The notes under the pieces are model-generated. The model saw nothing but the letters and a program-made list of their open reading frames with translations, made no database searches and had not been told where the DNA came from. Shown one piece after another: positions 1-6,720 of a stretch of DNA of 10,520 nt. Position 1 is the first letter of the stretch; each line of letters opens with the position of its first letter. This DNA comes from CAYJOG01 sp964371695 [NCBI: uncultured bacterium] (lineage in GTDB: Bacteria > CAYJOG01): NCBI GenBank assembly GCA_964371695.1, contig CAYJOG010000059.1, forward strand, positions 1-10,520. The letters run 5' to 3'. A program made the position numbers and the translations under genes.

Positions 1-427
1 GACATGGGTAGTAGACGCCAGCGTGGCCATGAAATGGTTTGTTCAGGAGGTTGATTCTGACAATGCCTTGGCTTTGCTTGATCAGGTTGGCCCCCTGGCA
101 GCCCCGGACCTTTTGCTTGCAGAAGTTTTGAATGGCCTGTGGCGCTTGAAACGCAAGGGAAAAATCACACTGCTGGAGCCCGAAAATATTTTGCGCACCC
201 TGCGTGGAAGCATTGGGCATTGGCGTGGACTCCATGAACTGGCCGATCAGGCCGCCGCGATTTCCGCCCTGCTGGATCATCCTGTTTATGACTGTTTTTA
301 CCTGGCCCTGGCCCAGAACGAAGGAATACAGTTGATCACAGCGGATATGCGCCTGCTGGAACGGCTTCAGGAAACCCGTCTCGCCAATTTGGCCGTTGAC
401 CTTGGCAAGTGGAGACCAGCCGAATAA
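1..427 (+). CDS. PIN-domain ribonuclease, VapC-like toxin (5' end cut by window edge)
   Basis: PIN-domain proteins are metal-dependent ribonucleases, and VapC toxins of this fold cleave tRNA or rRNA. The reading frame is open from base 2 and reads TWVVDASVAMKWF, the typical beta-1 start of a PIN domain, so the gene begins at or just before the window edge. The GTG at 23 lies inside this motif, after the first catalytic Asp (bases 14-16), and cannot be the real start. The other conserved acids are visible: Glu in LLLAEVLNGLWR (122-124), Asp in VYDCFYLALAQ (290-292) and Asp in ITADMRL (344-346). The visible 141 residues are nearly the full length for the family. A VapB-type antitoxin would be expected just upstream, outside the window, so its presence cannot be judged. 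A solitary PIN nuclease is the alternative. The family call is strong; the role as a toxin is inferred. Confidence 0.88.
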   Translation, partial: TWVVDASVAMKWFVQEVDSDNALALLDQVGPLAAPDLLLAEVLNGLWRLKRKGKITLLEPENILRTLRGSIGHWRGLHELADQAAAISALLDHPVYDCFYLALAQNEGIQLITADMRLLERLQETRLANLAVDLGKWRPAE

Positions 428-473
428 TGGCAAGGAGTTGGTCAAGCCCCCTTTATTTCGCACCCGGTTTGTC

Positions 474-501
474 TTGAACCCCCACAGGGCCACCCTAGAA
501 T
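474..501 (+). promoter_or_regulatory. Putative sigma70 promoter of the ppdK unit
   Basis: The sequence shows TTGAAC (474-479), a 16-nt spacer and TAGAAT (496-501). These match the sigma70 consensus at 4 of 6 and 5 of 6 positions. Transcription would start near 508, leaving a leader of about 63 nt before the ppdK start at 571. This also argues against the upstream in-frame ATG at 508. The call rests on pattern only. Confidence 0.5.
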
Positions 502-557
502 GGCCCCATGGCAAAAGCCCCTGGGGGTTTTCTGCCGTTTGCCCACCACCCGTGTTC

Positions 558-563
558 AAGGAG
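558..563 (+). promoter_or_regulatory. Ribosome binding site that sets the ppdK start
   Basis: AAGGAG lies 7 nt before the ATG at 571. The in-frame ATG at 508 has no comparable site and would add 21 residues with no counterpart in PPDK, so 571 is preferred. Confidence 0.75.
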
Positions 564-570
564 CGCCTGC

Positions 571-3309
571 ATGGCCAAATCCGCCAAACCCGCCAAACCT
601 GTTTCCACCTCTGGCAAAACCAGCCAGTGGGTCTATTTTTTTGGCGGCTGCAAGGCAGATGGCACGGGCGGAATGAAAGACCTGTTGGGCGGCAAGGGGG
701 CCGGACTGGCCGAAATGAGCAAGGCCGGTGTGCCCGTGCCGCCGGGTTTCACCATCACCACCGAGGTGTGCAACCGTTATTACAGCGACGGCCCCAAGGT
801 GGTAGATCAGGTTTTCCCCATGGCGCTCGCGGCCATGGCCAGGGTGGAAAAACTCATGGGGCGCAAATTCGGCGACCCAGCCAATCCCCTGCTGGTGAGC
901 GTGCGCAGCGGGGCCAAGTTTTCCATGCCCGGCATGATGGACACTATTTTGAACCTGGGGCTGAACGACGAAACGGTGCAGGGGCTGATCAAGGTCTCCA
1001 ATAACCCCGTATTCGGCTGGGACTGTTACCGCCGGTTCATCCAGATGTTCAGCAACGTGGTGCTGGAGATTGACCACCATCACTTCGAGCACGAGCTCAA
1101 CAAACTCAAACAGAAGCAGGGATTCACCGCCGACAACGAACTGGGCGCGGCGGACTGGCAGAAGGTGGTGGGGCTTTACAAGGCTCTGGTGCGCAAAACC
1201 ATCAAAAAGGATTTCCCCCAGGACGCCCGCGAGCAGTTGCGCCTCGCCGTCACCGCTGTTTTCAAAAGCTGGAACAACGACCGTGCGCTCATCTACCGCC
1301 GCATGAACGACATTCCCCACGACCTGGGCACCGCCGTGAACGTGCAGGCCATGGTGTTTGGCAACCTGAACGACAAAAGCGGCACCGGCGTGGGCTTCAC
1401 CCGCGACCCGGCCACCGGCGAAAAGGTGTTCTACGGCGAGTTTCTCATCAAGGCCCAGGGCGAAGACGTGGTGGCGGGCATTCGCACTGCCGAGCCCATC
1501 GCCAAACTCAAAACCGTGTTGCCTCAAGCCTATAAACAGCTTCAGGACATCACCACGCGCCTGGAAAAACATTACCGCGACCTTCAGGACTTCGAGTTCA
1601 CCATTGAAGACGGCCGCCTGTTCATGCTGCAAACCCGCAACGGCAAACGCACCGGCTTTGCCGCCATCAAGGCTGCCGTGGACATGGTGAGCGAAAAACT
1701 CATCGACAAAAAAGAAGCCATCCGCCGCATGGAGCCGCAGTTTCTGGATCAGTTGCTGCACCCGGTGTTTGACCCGCAATCCCGCAAGTCCCACACCGTG
1801 CTGGCCCGCGGCCTGCCCGCCAGCCCCGGCGCGGCCAGTGGCCACATCGTGTTCACCAGCGCCGAAGCGGTGAAGTGGAAACACCACAAAAAAGACGTGA
1901 TCCTGGTGCGGCAAGAGACCTCGCCCGATGACATTGAGGGCATGTATGCCGCCAAGGGCGTGCTCACCCTCACCGGCGGCATGACCAGCCACGCCGCCGT
2001 GGTGGGCCGCCAGATGGGCCTGCCAAGCGTGGTGGGTTGCGGCTCGGCGCGCCTGGATGAAAAAAAGAAACTGCTGATGGTGGGGGGCCAGACCCTGAAA
2101 GAAGGCGAGTGGCTTTCCATTGACGGCACCACGGGCGAGGTGCTGGCGGGCCACGTGCGCACCATTCCCAGCGAAGTGGTGCAGGTGGTGATGGGCAAAC
2201 TCAAACCCAGCCAGAGCGCCCTCTATCAGCAGTTCAACCAGATCATGTTGTGGGCTGATGAAATCAGACGGCTGAAGGTGCGCACCAACGCCGACACGCC
2301 CGAAGACGCCGCCCTGGCGGTGGCCTTTGGGGCCGAGGGCATTGGCCTGTGCCGCACCGAGCACATGTTTTTTGACCCGGTGCGGGTGCCCATCATGCAG
2401 GCCATGATCCTGGCCGAGAGCCGCGAAGACCGCGAAAAATTCCTGGCCAAGCTGGAGCCGATGCAGGAAGACGATTTTCTGGGCATCTTCAAGGCCATGG
2501 ATGGTCGCCCCGTCACCATTCGCCTGTTGGACCCGCCCCTGCACGAGTTTCTGCCCAAACGCGAAGAACTGATGCTGGAAATCCAGCGCCTGGAACTGAA
2601 AGGCGCCAGTGAGGCCAGCCTGAAAAAGAAAAAACGCCTGCTGGACCGCGTGCAGCAACTGCACGAGTTCAACCCCATGCTGGGTCTGCGGGGCTGCCGC
2701 CTGAGCCTGCTCATGCCAGAAATCACAGAGATGCAGGTGAAGGCCATCCTGGGCGCGGCCATCCGCCTGGAGAAACAGGGCAAAAAAGTGGTCCCCGAAA
2801 TCATGGTGCCCCTCACCGGCCACGTGAACGAAATGAAAGAGATGAAAAAACTCATTGACGGCGCGGCCAAAGAATCTTTTGAACGCACGGGACAGAAAGT
2901 GCGTTATCTGGTGGGCACGATGATCGAGATTCCCCGCGCCGCCATCACCGCCCACGAACTGGCGCATTACGCCGAGTTTTTCAGTTTTGGCACCAACGAT
3001 CTGACCCAGATGACGTTTGGGTTCAGCCGTGATGACGCAGGCAAGATCATTCGCCACTACACAGACAACGACATCTTTCGCCACGATCCCTTTGAAACCA
3101 TTGACCAGGATGGCGTGGGCGAGTTCATTCGCATCGCCCGCGACAAGGGCAAATCCACCCGCAAAAACCTCAAGCTGGGTATTTGCGGCGAACACGGCGG
3201 CGAAGACAAAAGCGTGGCTTTTTGTCACCGTGCGGGGCTGGATTATGTGAGCTGTTCACCCTATCGCGTGCCCCTGGCGCGCCTTTCCGCCGCCAGGGCG
3301 GCGCTCTGA
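571..3309 (+). CDS. ppdK: Pyruvate, phosphate dikinase (PPDK)
   Basis: PPDK interconverts pyruvate, ATP and phosphate with PEP, AMP and pyrophosphate in the cytoplasm, feeding gluconeogenesis or running as a PPi-linked glycolytic step. The 912-residue product has the three family domains in order. The ATP-binding domain (about 22-360) carries GGKGAGLAEM (Lys42), RSGA (Arg112) and the FEFTIEDGRLFMLQTR segment. The swivelling phosphohistidine domain (about 410-530) has TGGMTSHAAVVGR with His474 as the phosphocarrier and Thr472 two residues before it, the position targeted by PPDK regulatory proteins elsewhere. The PEP/pyruvate barrel has RTEH (Arg595), IRLLDPP (Arg651), MIEIPR (Glu786), TNDLTQ (Asn809, Asp810) and the catalytic Cys872 in ICGEHGG. 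The start at 571 is supported by AAGGAG and by the upstream promoter. A Lys/Pro/Ser-rich N-terminal extension of about 20 residues makes it slightly longer than the usual 870-890. A degenerate paralogue follows 25 nt downstream. Confidence 0.97.
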   Translation: MAKSAKPAKPVSTSGKTSQWVYFFGGCKADGTGGMKDLLGGKGAGLAEMSKAGVPVPPGFTITTEVCNRYYSDGPKVVDQVFPMALAAMARVEKLMGRKFGDPANPLLVSVRSGAKFSMPGMMDTILNLGLNDETVQGLIKVSNNPVFGWDCYRRFIQMFSNVVLEIDHHHFEHELNKLKQKQGFTADNELGAADWQKVVGLYKALVRKTIKKDFPQDAREQLRLAVTAVFKSWNNDRALIYRRMNDIPHDLGTAVNVQAMVFGNLNDKSGTGVGFTRDPATGEKVFYGEFLIKAQGEDVVAGIRTAEPIAKLKTVLPQAYKQLQDITTRLEKHYRDLQDFEFTIEDGRLFMLQTRNGKRTGFAAIKAAVDMVSEKLIDKKEAIRRMEPQFLDQLLHPVFDPQSRKSHTVLARGLPASPGAASGHIVFTSAEAVKWKHHKKDVILVRQETSPDDIEGMYAAKGVLTLTGGMTSHAAVVGRQMGLPSVVGCGSARLDEKKKLLMVGGQTLKEGEWLSIDGTTGEVLAGHVRTIPSEVVQVVMGKLKPSQSALYQQFNQIMLWADEIRRLKVRTNADTPEDAALAVAFGAEGIGLCRTEHMFFDPVRVPIMQAMILAESREDREKFLAKLEPMQEDDFLGIFKAMDGRPVTIRLLDPPLHEFLPKREELMLEIQRLELKGASEASLKKKKRLLDRVQQLHEFNPMLGLRGCRLSLLMPEITEMQVKAILGAAIRLEKQGKKVVPEIMVPLTGHVNEMKEMKKLIDGAAKESFERTGQKVRYLVGTMIEIPRAAITAHELAHYAEFFSFGTNDLTQMTFGFSRDDAGKIIRHYTDNDIFRHDPFETIDQDGVGEFIRIARDKGKSTRKNLKLGICGEHGGEDKSVAFCHRAGLDYVSCSPYRVPLARLSAARAAL

Positions 3310-3313
3310 GCCT

Positions 3314-3320
3314 GAGGAGG
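3314..3320 (+). promoter_or_regulatory. Ribosome binding site for the PPDK paralogue
   Basis: GAGGAGG lies in the 25-nt gap after the ppdK stop, 14 nt before the ATG at 3335, somewhat farther than usual. No closer in-frame start exists, so translation may be helped by coupling to ppdK. Confidence 0.5.
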
Positions 3321-3334
3321 CCGCTGCAAATTAC

Positions 3335-5935
3335 ATGTCCCAACCCACTTCCCCATCGGCTTCTCCTAAACCTTCTGCCAAACGGGAATCCAAAACCTCC
3401 CGGCAGGGACAGAAAAGCCGGTGTGGGGAAGGGGAGGAGGCCGCTTCTTATTGTGTTCCCCTGGCCCAGGCTCCGCTGCAAACCGGGGCGCACGCCTGCT
3501 GGCTGGGGTCTCTGCTCGAGGCGGGTTTTGACGTGCGACCCGGATTTGTGGTGTTGCCCAAGGTGTTTGAGGAATACCAGTTATTGGGCCGACTGGCCGA
3601 AGACGCCACACAAGCCATCGCAGATTCCCTCAAGGCCATCACACCCAAAAACGGTCAAAAATCCGCGCCGCAAAAATCAGAAGGGCTTTCTTGCAATGGC
3701 CTGATTTTGAGCGTGTCGGTAGATGCCGTCATGCCCGATACCCTCAGCCCGCTCTGGGCCATTGGCGCGTCAGACAGCGCCGTGGGCAAGCGGGTGATGG
3801 AAACCCTCTGGGCCTATCTGAAAAGGGAAGGGGAGGGGGAACTCCCCTGTGCCCGAACCGTTGAGGAAGCATTGCTGCAGGGCGTGTCCCTGGTGTATGG
3901 CTGGTGGGAATCTGAAGTGATGGTGGGCCTGCGGCAAGTCCAGAATCTGCCCCGCAACCTGCCCATCAGTGTGGTGGTGCAGAGTGCGCCTTTCCGGCCC
4001 GAAGACGAAGGCGTGTTCGCCCTGCGCCTCACCTCACGGCATCCTTATACCGGCGAGGCAAAACTCTCTGGCGTGGTTTATGCGGGCGCGGTGGGAGACG
4101 ACCCCATCTATCACGACGGGGCAGGGGAAACATGGGACGAAACAACGCTGCTGAGCGGCCAGGGCCGCGCCGAACTGGCGGTGTTGTGCCGGGGAATCGA
4201 AAAACACATGCGCGAGATGGTTGATATTTCTCTGGCTCAGGGGCCAGACGGAAAAGTCTGGATCACCCGTGTGCAACCGGGCACCGGCACGGTAGAGGCC
4301 ACCGTGCGCATCGCCATGGACCTTTACACCGAGGGCATTTTGCCTGCCGAAGACGCCATCATGCGGGTGCGCCCCGCAGACCTGGAACAGGCCCTGCGCA
4401 GCCGTCTGACCGCCGCCATGAAAAGCCACCAGTTGGCGCGGGGCAAGGCGCTCACCAGCGGCTGGGTGCGCGGCGCGCTGGCCTTTGACCCAGACGACGT
4501 GCCGCGCCTGCGCGAAGAAACGGGCAAACAGGTGGTGTTGTGTGTAGACCGTCTTGGCCCCATGCGACGCGAAATGCTTTTTGGCGTAGACGCGGTGCTG
4601 TGTCTGGAAAAAAGCGTGCCGCCGCAGGTGATGAGCGTGTTTCTGGCCCGCAACACACCGTGTCTGTTTGGCCTGGAACCTGCAACGATTCTCGACAAAT
4701 CCCGTCTGAACGCAGGTGGCAAGGTGCTGGGCCGGGGCGATCTGGTGATGATCGACGCCGACAACGGCGTGCTCTATGACGGCCAGACCGCACCCGGAGA
4801 AACCACGCTGCCCGAAGAGTTCCGCACTCTCACCAAACTCACCGATCAGGTGGGCGGGGTGGGGGTGCGGGCCAATGTGGCCACACCGCAGGAGGCCGCC
4901 CTGGCGCGGAACCTGGGGGCCCAGGGCATCGGCCTGTTGCGCACCGAGCACCTGTTCCGCACCGACCGGCGCAAAGACGTGATGGCCCAGCTCATCCTGG
5001 CCAGCAATCCCGCCCAGCGCAGAGAGGCCCTGGCCGACCTGCTGCCCATCCAGCGCCACGATTTCCGCAACCTGTTTCAGGAGATGCAGGGCCTGCCCAT
5101 TACCATCCGGTTGCTGGACCCGCCGCTTTATCACTACCTGCCCACCTACGAAGACCTTTTGCGCGAAATGAACGAAGCCCGCATGAAGGGCGACTTCAGC
5201 CTGCCCGACGAAAAAGAACAACTGCTGCGGAAGCTTTTTGAACTGAAGGAACAAAACCCCATGCTGGGCCTGCGGGGCTGTCGCATCGGCATTCTTTACC
5301 CCGAAATCTATGAGATTCAGGTGAAAGCCGTGTTTGAGGCGACCATTGACCTTCTGGAGGAAGGAAAGATTATACGACCCGAAATCCTGGTGCCGTTTGT
5401 GGACCACACCAACGAGGTCAAAACCCTGGCCCACGCCATGGAGCAGGCAGCCCGCGAGGTGATGCGGCGGCGCAAACGCGAGGTGCCGTTTGTCTTCGGC
5501 ATCATGATCGAAACCCCGCGCTCGGTGATGGTGGCGGCGGACCTGGCGCAATACGTGGATTTCTTCAGCATCGGCTCGAACGACCTGACCCAGACCGCCT
5601 ATGGCATGTGCCGTGAAGACGCCGAAGGCCGTTTTCTGTTCACCTACATCGACCGCGGCATTTTCGAGAAAAACCCCTTTGAGGTACTGGACCGCGACGG
5701 CGTGGGACGGCTGATCACCCTGGCGATTCAGGAAGGCCGCCAGACCCATGGCAAGCTGGTGGTGGGTTTTTCCGGCGCCCAGGCGACGCACCCGGAGACG
5801 GTGCGCTTTGCACTGCTCAACGGCATCAACTATTTGAGCTGCCCGGTGGCCCACCTGCCGGTGGTGAAGCTGCTGGTGGCTCAGGAAGTGCTGCGGGCCA
5901 CCAACCCCGTGAAATTCCGTCGCGGCCAGGAGTGA
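3335..5935 (+). CDS. PPDK-like pseudoenzyme (PEP/pyruvate-binding paralogue without catalytic His and Cys)
   Basis: This 866-residue protein is homologous to PPDK along its length but cannot be an ordinary dikinase. The C-terminal barrel is well preserved: RTEH (Arg536), IRLLDPP (Arg592, Asp595), NPMLGLRGCR, MIETPR (Glu726) and SNDLTQ (Asn749, Asp750), the PEP/pyruvate and metal ligands. In the swivelling domain, the TGGMTSHAAVV segment of PPDK aligns with LEKSVPPQVMS, which puts Gln431 at the phosphohistidine. The ICGEHGG active-site loop is replaced by GFSGAQATH, with Ser813 for Cys. The ATP domain lacks the GGKG lysine and the RSGA arginine. The first 35 residues are a Ser/Lys/Pro-rich tail. 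Length is kept and the frame has no internal stop, so it appears to be under selection. It shares a likely transcript with ppdK. A PPDK subunit, PEP sensor or scaffold is inferred; a barrel with a residual PEP-dependent activity is an alternative. Confidence 0.9.
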   Translation: MSQPTSPSASPKPSAKRESKTSRQGQKSRCGEGEEAASYCVPLAQAPLQTGAHACWLGSLLEAGFDVRPGFVVLPKVFEEYQLLGRLAEDATQAIADSLKAITPKNGQKSAPQKSEGLSCNGLILSVSVDAVMPDTLSPLWAIGASDSAVGKRVMETLWAYLKREGEGELPCARTVEEALLQGVSLVYGWWESEVMVGLRQVQNLPRNLPISVVVQSAPFRPEDEGVFALRLTSRHPYTGEAKLSGVVYAGAVGDDPIYHDGAGETWDETTLLSGQGRAELAVLCRGIEKHMREMVDISLAQGPDGKVWITRVQPGTGTVEATVRIAMDLYTEGILPAEDAIMRVRPADLEQALRSRLTAAMKSHQLARGKALTSGWVRGALAFDPDDVPRLREETGKQVVLCVDRLGPMRREMLFGVDAVLCLEKSVPPQVMSVFLARNTPCLFGLEPATILDKSRLNAGGKVLGRGDLVMIDADNGVLYDGQTAPGETTLPEEFRTLTKLTDQVGGVGVRANVATPQEAALARNLGAQGIGLLRTEHLFRTDRRKDVMAQLILASNPAQRREALADLLPIQRHDFRNLFQEMQGLPITIRLLDPPLYHYLPTYEDLLREMNEARMKGDFSLPDEKEQLLRKLFELKEQNPMLGLRGCRIGILYPEIYEIQVKAVFEATIDLLEEGKIIRPEILVPFVDHTNEVKTLAHAMEQAAREVMRRRKREVPFVFGIMIETPRSVMVAADLAQYVDFFSIGSNDLTQTAYGMCREDAEGRFLFTYIDRGIFEKNPFEVLDRDGVGRLITLAIQEGRQTHGKLVVGFSGAQATHPETVRFALLNGINYLSCPVAHLPVVKLLVAQEVLRATNPVKFRRGQE

Positions 5936-5937
5936 CA

Positions 5938-5998
5938 CCCTCATCATTTCCCTCGCCCCTTTATGGGGAGAGGGTGGCGCAAAGCGCCGGGTGAGGGG
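5938..5998. repeat. REP-like palindromic element, possible terminator of the ppdK unit
   Basis: The element begins 2 nt after the stop codon and contains two hairpins. The first pairs CCCTC (5950-5954) with GAGGG (5970-5974) and, after one mismatch, CCCC (5956-5959) with GGGG (5965-5968). The second pairs GGCGC (5976-5980) with GCGCC (5984-5988). The flanks CCCTCA (5938-5943) and TGAGGG (5992-5997) are also complementary, so the whole can fold into a three-way junction. This layout resembles the dispersed REP-type extragenic repeats known in proteobacteria. There is no T run, so any terminator role would not be the classical intrinsic type. Confidence 0.6.
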
Positions 5999-6116
5999 TT
6001 GGACATAAGCCACAAAGTCTTTATCCCTCATATCCCATGCCCATGGCTATCGAAGCTGGCCGCAGGAAGAGCGGGCGTAACTGCAGGAGGGCAAAACCAC
6101 CCCCGACTTCGCGTCG

Positions 6117-6145
6117 CATAATGATAATTATGTAATCATGTAATC
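6117..6145. promoter_or_regulatory. AT-rich repeat cluster, candidate operator of the toxin-antitoxin pair
   Basis: CATAAT (6117-6122) and ATTATG (6127-6132) form a perfect inverted repeat around GATA. Overlapping it are two perfect head-to-tail copies of ATGTAATC (6130-6137 and 6138-6145). The patch stands out as AT-rich in a GC-rich region and lies 35 nt before the antitoxin gene. Type II antitoxins usually bind such repeats to repress their own operon; the operator role is inferred. Confidence 0.4.
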
Positions 6146-6167
6146 GCGCGACCGCGCCCCTGCGTGA

Positions 6168-6173
6168 TACAAT
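6168..6173 (+). promoter_or_regulatory. Possible -10 element for leaderless transcription of the antitoxin gene
   Basis: TACAAT ends 7 nt before the ATG at 6181, so a transcript from it would start at or next to the ATG. No Shine-Dalgarno sequence precedes the start, which fits. No clear -35 hexamer is seen. Confidence 0.35.
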
Positions 6174-6180
6174 TCAGCTC

Positions 6181-6378
6181 ATGAAAGTTGCAAGCAAAAT
6201 ACATGAAGAGCGTAAGGAGCACACGGAGAGCTTTCACTTGACGAATACGGACGTGGAGGCGCTGAACCGAGGTGCTGTAAGCTTTGAAGCTGGCCGTGTG
6301 AAACCTTGGGAGGAAGTCAAAGCCAACCTGAGAGCCAAACTTGAGGATGCAAAAAAGAACTCTCACAGTAACCGATGA
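6181..6378 (+). CDS. Putative type II antitoxin
   Basis: This 65-residue, charged protein lies directly before a ParE/RelE-type toxin and overlaps it by 32 nt, the usual order and coupling of type II toxin-antitoxin pairs. The C-terminal half (about 33-58, SFEAGRVKPWEEVKANLRAKLED) resembles the tail of addiction-module antitoxins, where an AGRVxPxEEV segment precedes a helix that wraps the toxin. The N-terminal half, presumably DNA-binding, is not recognisable to me as a ribbon-helix-helix or Phd fold. No Shine-Dalgarno sequence precedes the ATG. An AT-rich patch with tandem and inverted repeats upstream could be its binding site. The role rests mainly on position and size. Confidence 0.7.
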   Translation: MKVASKIHEERKEHTESFHLTNTDVEALNRGAVSFEAGRVKPWEEVKANLRAKLEDAKKNSHSNR

Positions 6379-6688
6379 AGCCCAGGCCGATCTTGACGCG
6401 ATTTTGGAGTATTTATTAACCAACACCTCTGCCGCCAACGCTGCTCAGGTAATGGGTTGGATAGAACAAACCATTGAGTCTTTGTGTGAAGGCGCAGAGA
6501 GATATGCGATTATCGAAAGAGATGGTGTGGTGAAAATCATGAGAGGCGTTCGTGTGCATGCCTGCCGCCCTCTTACCGGTAAACGAGTGCGACCCACACG
6601 CTGGGTCGTTTATTTTCAACTGCATGAAACCACCGTAGGTGTAATCGGTGTACGCCACACCAGTCAAAAGCCTATTTGGGAAGAATAA
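6347..6688 (+). CDS. ParE/RelE-superfamily toxin
   Basis: The 113-residue product has the length and pattern of the ParE/RelE fold: an N-terminal strand (RTLTVTDEA), two helices (about 10-46, QADLDAILEYLLTN and later IEQTIESLCEG), then strands ending in TVGVIGVRHTSQ, which matches the family's closing strand with its Arg-His. ParE proteins inhibit DNA gyrase, while RelE proteins cut mRNA on the ribosome. The sequence does not settle which applies, although the long helical hairpin favours ParE. I chose the ATG at 6347; a TTG at 6341 would add only two residues. The start lies inside the antitoxin gene, which suggests translational coupling. The gene converges with the methyltransferase gene, with only 32 nt between their stops. 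Confidence 0.85.
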   Translation: MQKRTLTVTDEAQADLDAILEYLLTNTSAANAAQVMGWIEQTIESLCEGAERYAIIERDGVVKIMRGVRVHACRPLTGKRVRPTRWVVYFQLHETTVGVIGVRHTSQKPIWEE

Positions 6689-6720
6689 TCTTTATCGGCC
6701 CCAACCCTTTTATACGCCCA

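Noticed and set aside
508-570. Upstream ATG at 508 as the ppdK start
   Set aside because: It has no ribosome binding site and falls at the predicted transcription start. The extra 21 residues have no family counterpart, whereas 571 has AAGGAG 7 nt upstream.
396-1004. Plus-strand frame of 202 codons overlapping the PIN gene end and the ppdK start
   Set aside because: It overlaps the conserved PPDK N-terminus in another frame, and its composition is Arg/His/Gly-rich and non-protein-like.
556-3228. Open frame of 890 codons on the minus strand opposite ppdK
   Set aside because: It is the mirror of a GC-rich coding frame. The translation is rich in His, Ala, Gly and Phe, shows no domain, and the plus-strand PPDK is unambiguous.
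3335-5935. Reading the PPDK paralogue as a frameshifted or dying pseudogene
   Set aside because: The frame is intact over 866 codons with a conserved barrel and a ribosome binding site. Substitutions at the active sites look specific rather than random decay.
4034-6031. Open frame of 665 codons on the minus strand opposite the PPDK paralogue
   Set aside because: Same shadow effect. It runs through the REP-like element and has no recognisable motif.
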